NCBI GenBank assembly: GCA_945883885.1
Contig: CAMCYM010000016.1
Coordinates: forward strand, 1 to 14,598
DNA length: 14,598 nucleotides
DNA from: Chryseobacterium gleum
GTDB lineage: Bacteria > Bacteroidota > Bacteroidia > Flavobacteriales_D > Sanyastnellaceae
Direction: 5' to 3'
In this document: positions 13,618-14,598 of the stretch, piece after piece
Layout of the letters: every line of letters begins with the position of its first letter
Numbering within the stretch: the stretch's first letter is position 1
Position numbers and translations under genes: made by a program
The notes under the pieces: model-generated
Seen by the model: only the letters and a program-made list of their open reading frames with translations
Database searches by the model: none
What the model was told of the DNA's origin: nothing

Positions 13618-14598
13618 ATGCGCACAGATCTGTACCAAGGGCACGACTACTACCTGCTCGACGACCTGCTCACGGAGGAGCACAAGTTGATTCGTGAGAC
13701 GGCCCGGGCCTGGGTCAAGAAGGAAGTTAGCCCCATCATCGAGGATGCGGCGGAGCGGTGTTCGTTCCCGAAGCACTTGCTGCCGGGACTTGGCGAGATC
13801 GGCGCGTTCGGGCCCTACATCCCTGCGGAATACGGGGGGGCAGGCCTTGATCAAATTGCCTACGGCCTCCTGATGCAGGAGCTGGAGCGGTGCGACAGCG
13901 GGCTGCGGTCCACGGCGTCGGTGCAGAGCTCGCTGGTGATGTACCCGATTTGGAAATACGGCTCGGAAGAGCAACGCCGAAAGTTCCTGCCGAAGCTCGC
14001 CAGCGGAGAGTGGATGGGCTGCTTCGGCTTGACCGAGCCAGACCATGGGTCGAATCCGGGCGGCATGACGACGAACTTCCGCGAGGACGGCGACCACGTC
14101 ATCCTGAACGGGGCGAAGATGTGGATTTCAAATGCGCCGTTCGCGCAGCTCGCGGTGGTGTGGGCGAAGAACGAGGAAGGCCGGATCAAGGGCATCATCG
14201 TCGAACGCGGCATGGCCGGGTTCTCCACCCCCACCATGCACGGCAAGTGGAGCCTGCGGGCCTCCGATACCGGGGAGTTGATTTTTGACAATGTCCGGGT
14301 GCCGAAGGCGAACATCCTGCCCGGCCGGGATGGCCTCGGGGCGCCGTTGAGCTGCCTCGATTCCGCCCGCTACGGCATCGCGTGGGGCGCCATCGGTGCC
14401 GCGCTCGATTGCTACGACGTCGCGTTGCGGTATGCGAAGGAGCGCATCCAATTCGACCGGCCCATCGGTGGGTTCCAGCTGCAGCAGAAGAAGCTCGCGG
14501 AGATGATCACGGAAATCACGAAGGCCCAGTTGCTTACGTTCCGGCTCGGTCAGTTGCGCGACGCAGGCCGCGCGACCTCTGCGCAGATTTCGATGGCG
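13618..14598 (+). CDS. gcdH: Glutaryl-CoA dehydrogenase-type acyl-CoA dehydrogenase, 3'-truncated by window edge
   Basis: This FAD flavoenzyme oxidatively decarboxylates glutaryl-CoA to crotonyl-CoA, late in lysine and tryptophan breakdown. The first 327 residues are visible with no stop; the C-terminal part, including the expected catalytic glutamate, lies outside the window. The N-terminal helical domain runs from 'LTEEHKLIRETARAWV'. 'SGLRSTASVQSSLVMYPI' contains Arg97 and Ser101, which align with human GCDH Arg94 and Ser98, residues placed at the glutaryl carboxylate; this favours glutaryl-CoA over simple acyl-CoAs. The flavin/substrate signature is 'CFGLTEPDHGSNPGG' (135-149), followed by 'WISNAP' and 'RIQFDRPIGGFQLQQKKLAEM' of the C-terminal domain. 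ATG 13618 is chosen because it begins the homologous region right after a consensus -7 box. A related non-decarboxylating dehydrogenase cannot be excluded from the visible part. Confidence 0.92.
   Translation, partial: MRTDLYQGHDYYLLDDLLTEEHKLIRETARAWVKKEVSPIIEDAAERCSFPKHLLPGLGEIGAFGPYIPAEYGGAGLDQIAYGLLMQELERCDSGLRSTASVQSSLVMYPIWKYGSEEQRRKFLPKLASGEWMGCFGLTEPDHGSNPGGMTTNFREDGDHVILNGAKMWISNAPFAQLAVVWAKNEEGRIKGIIVERGMAGFSTPTMHGKWSLRASDTGELIFDNVRVPKANILPGRDGLGAPLSCLDSARYGIAWGAIGAALDCYDVALRYAKERIQFDRPIGGFQLQQKKLAEMITEITKAQLLTFRLGQLRDAGRATSAQISMA

Noticed and set aside
1..14598. Mobile elements, CRISPR repeats, tRNA/rRNA genes or defence systems
   Set aside because: I looked for transposase or integrase motifs, direct repeats with spacers, tRNA-like cloverleaf ends and defence domains, and saw none. 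Gene content is core metabolism plus secreted proteins.

Overview
The window looks like an ordinary, GC-rich chromosomal stretch of a member of the Bacteroidota, probably a high-GC Flavobacteriales-like lineage. Three lines of evidence point there. Three secreted proteins end in type IX secretion (T9SS) C-terminal sorting domains. Promoter-like -7 boxes of the TAnnTTTG type sit directly in front of start codons. No start codon has a convincing Shine-Dalgarno sequence. All genes are on the + strand. I see no rRNA, tRNA, CRISPR array, transposase, phage gene or attachment site.

Layout. (1) Positions 1-3979 hold two neighbouring paralogous T9SS cargo proteins. The first is cut by the left window edge. 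Each is followed by a strong hairpin, and the two hairpins share nearly the same apical sequence. (2) Positions 4022-6657 hold a GH3-family ANL adenylating enzyme, uridine kinase (udk, overlapping the GH3 gene by 4 nt) and 3-hydroxyanthranilate 3,4-dioxygenase (nbaC). (3) Positions 6693-8642 encode a cysteine-rich, PKD/Ig-like repeat protein with a third T9SS sorting domain. (4) Positions 8664-13581 hold a very large DUF2723 (GT-C glycosyltransferase-like) membrane protein, purN and rnhA, which overlap each other by 4 and 13 nt and probably form one transcription unit. (5) From 13618 a glutaryl-CoA dehydrogenase-type acyl-CoA dehydrogenase begins behind a consensus -7 box and runs off the right edge.

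How the genes relate. Two themes can be inferred but not proved. The first is cell-surface biology: three T9SS cargos lie near a DUF2723 membrane protein whose family is a candidate for periplasmic protein O-glycosylation. The second is aromatic/amino-acid breakdown: NbaC (tryptophan/kynurenine route) and a glutaryl-CoA dehydrogenase can act in one catabolic route, but they lie about 7 kb apart. The remaining genes (udk, purN, rnhA) are nucleotide and nucleic-acid housekeeping.

I did not find a clear new defence, mobile or RNA-based system. The most useful leads are the cysteine-rich repeat protein, an unusually long insert in the DUF2723 protein, the recurring leaderless promoter architecture, and the two matching hairpins.
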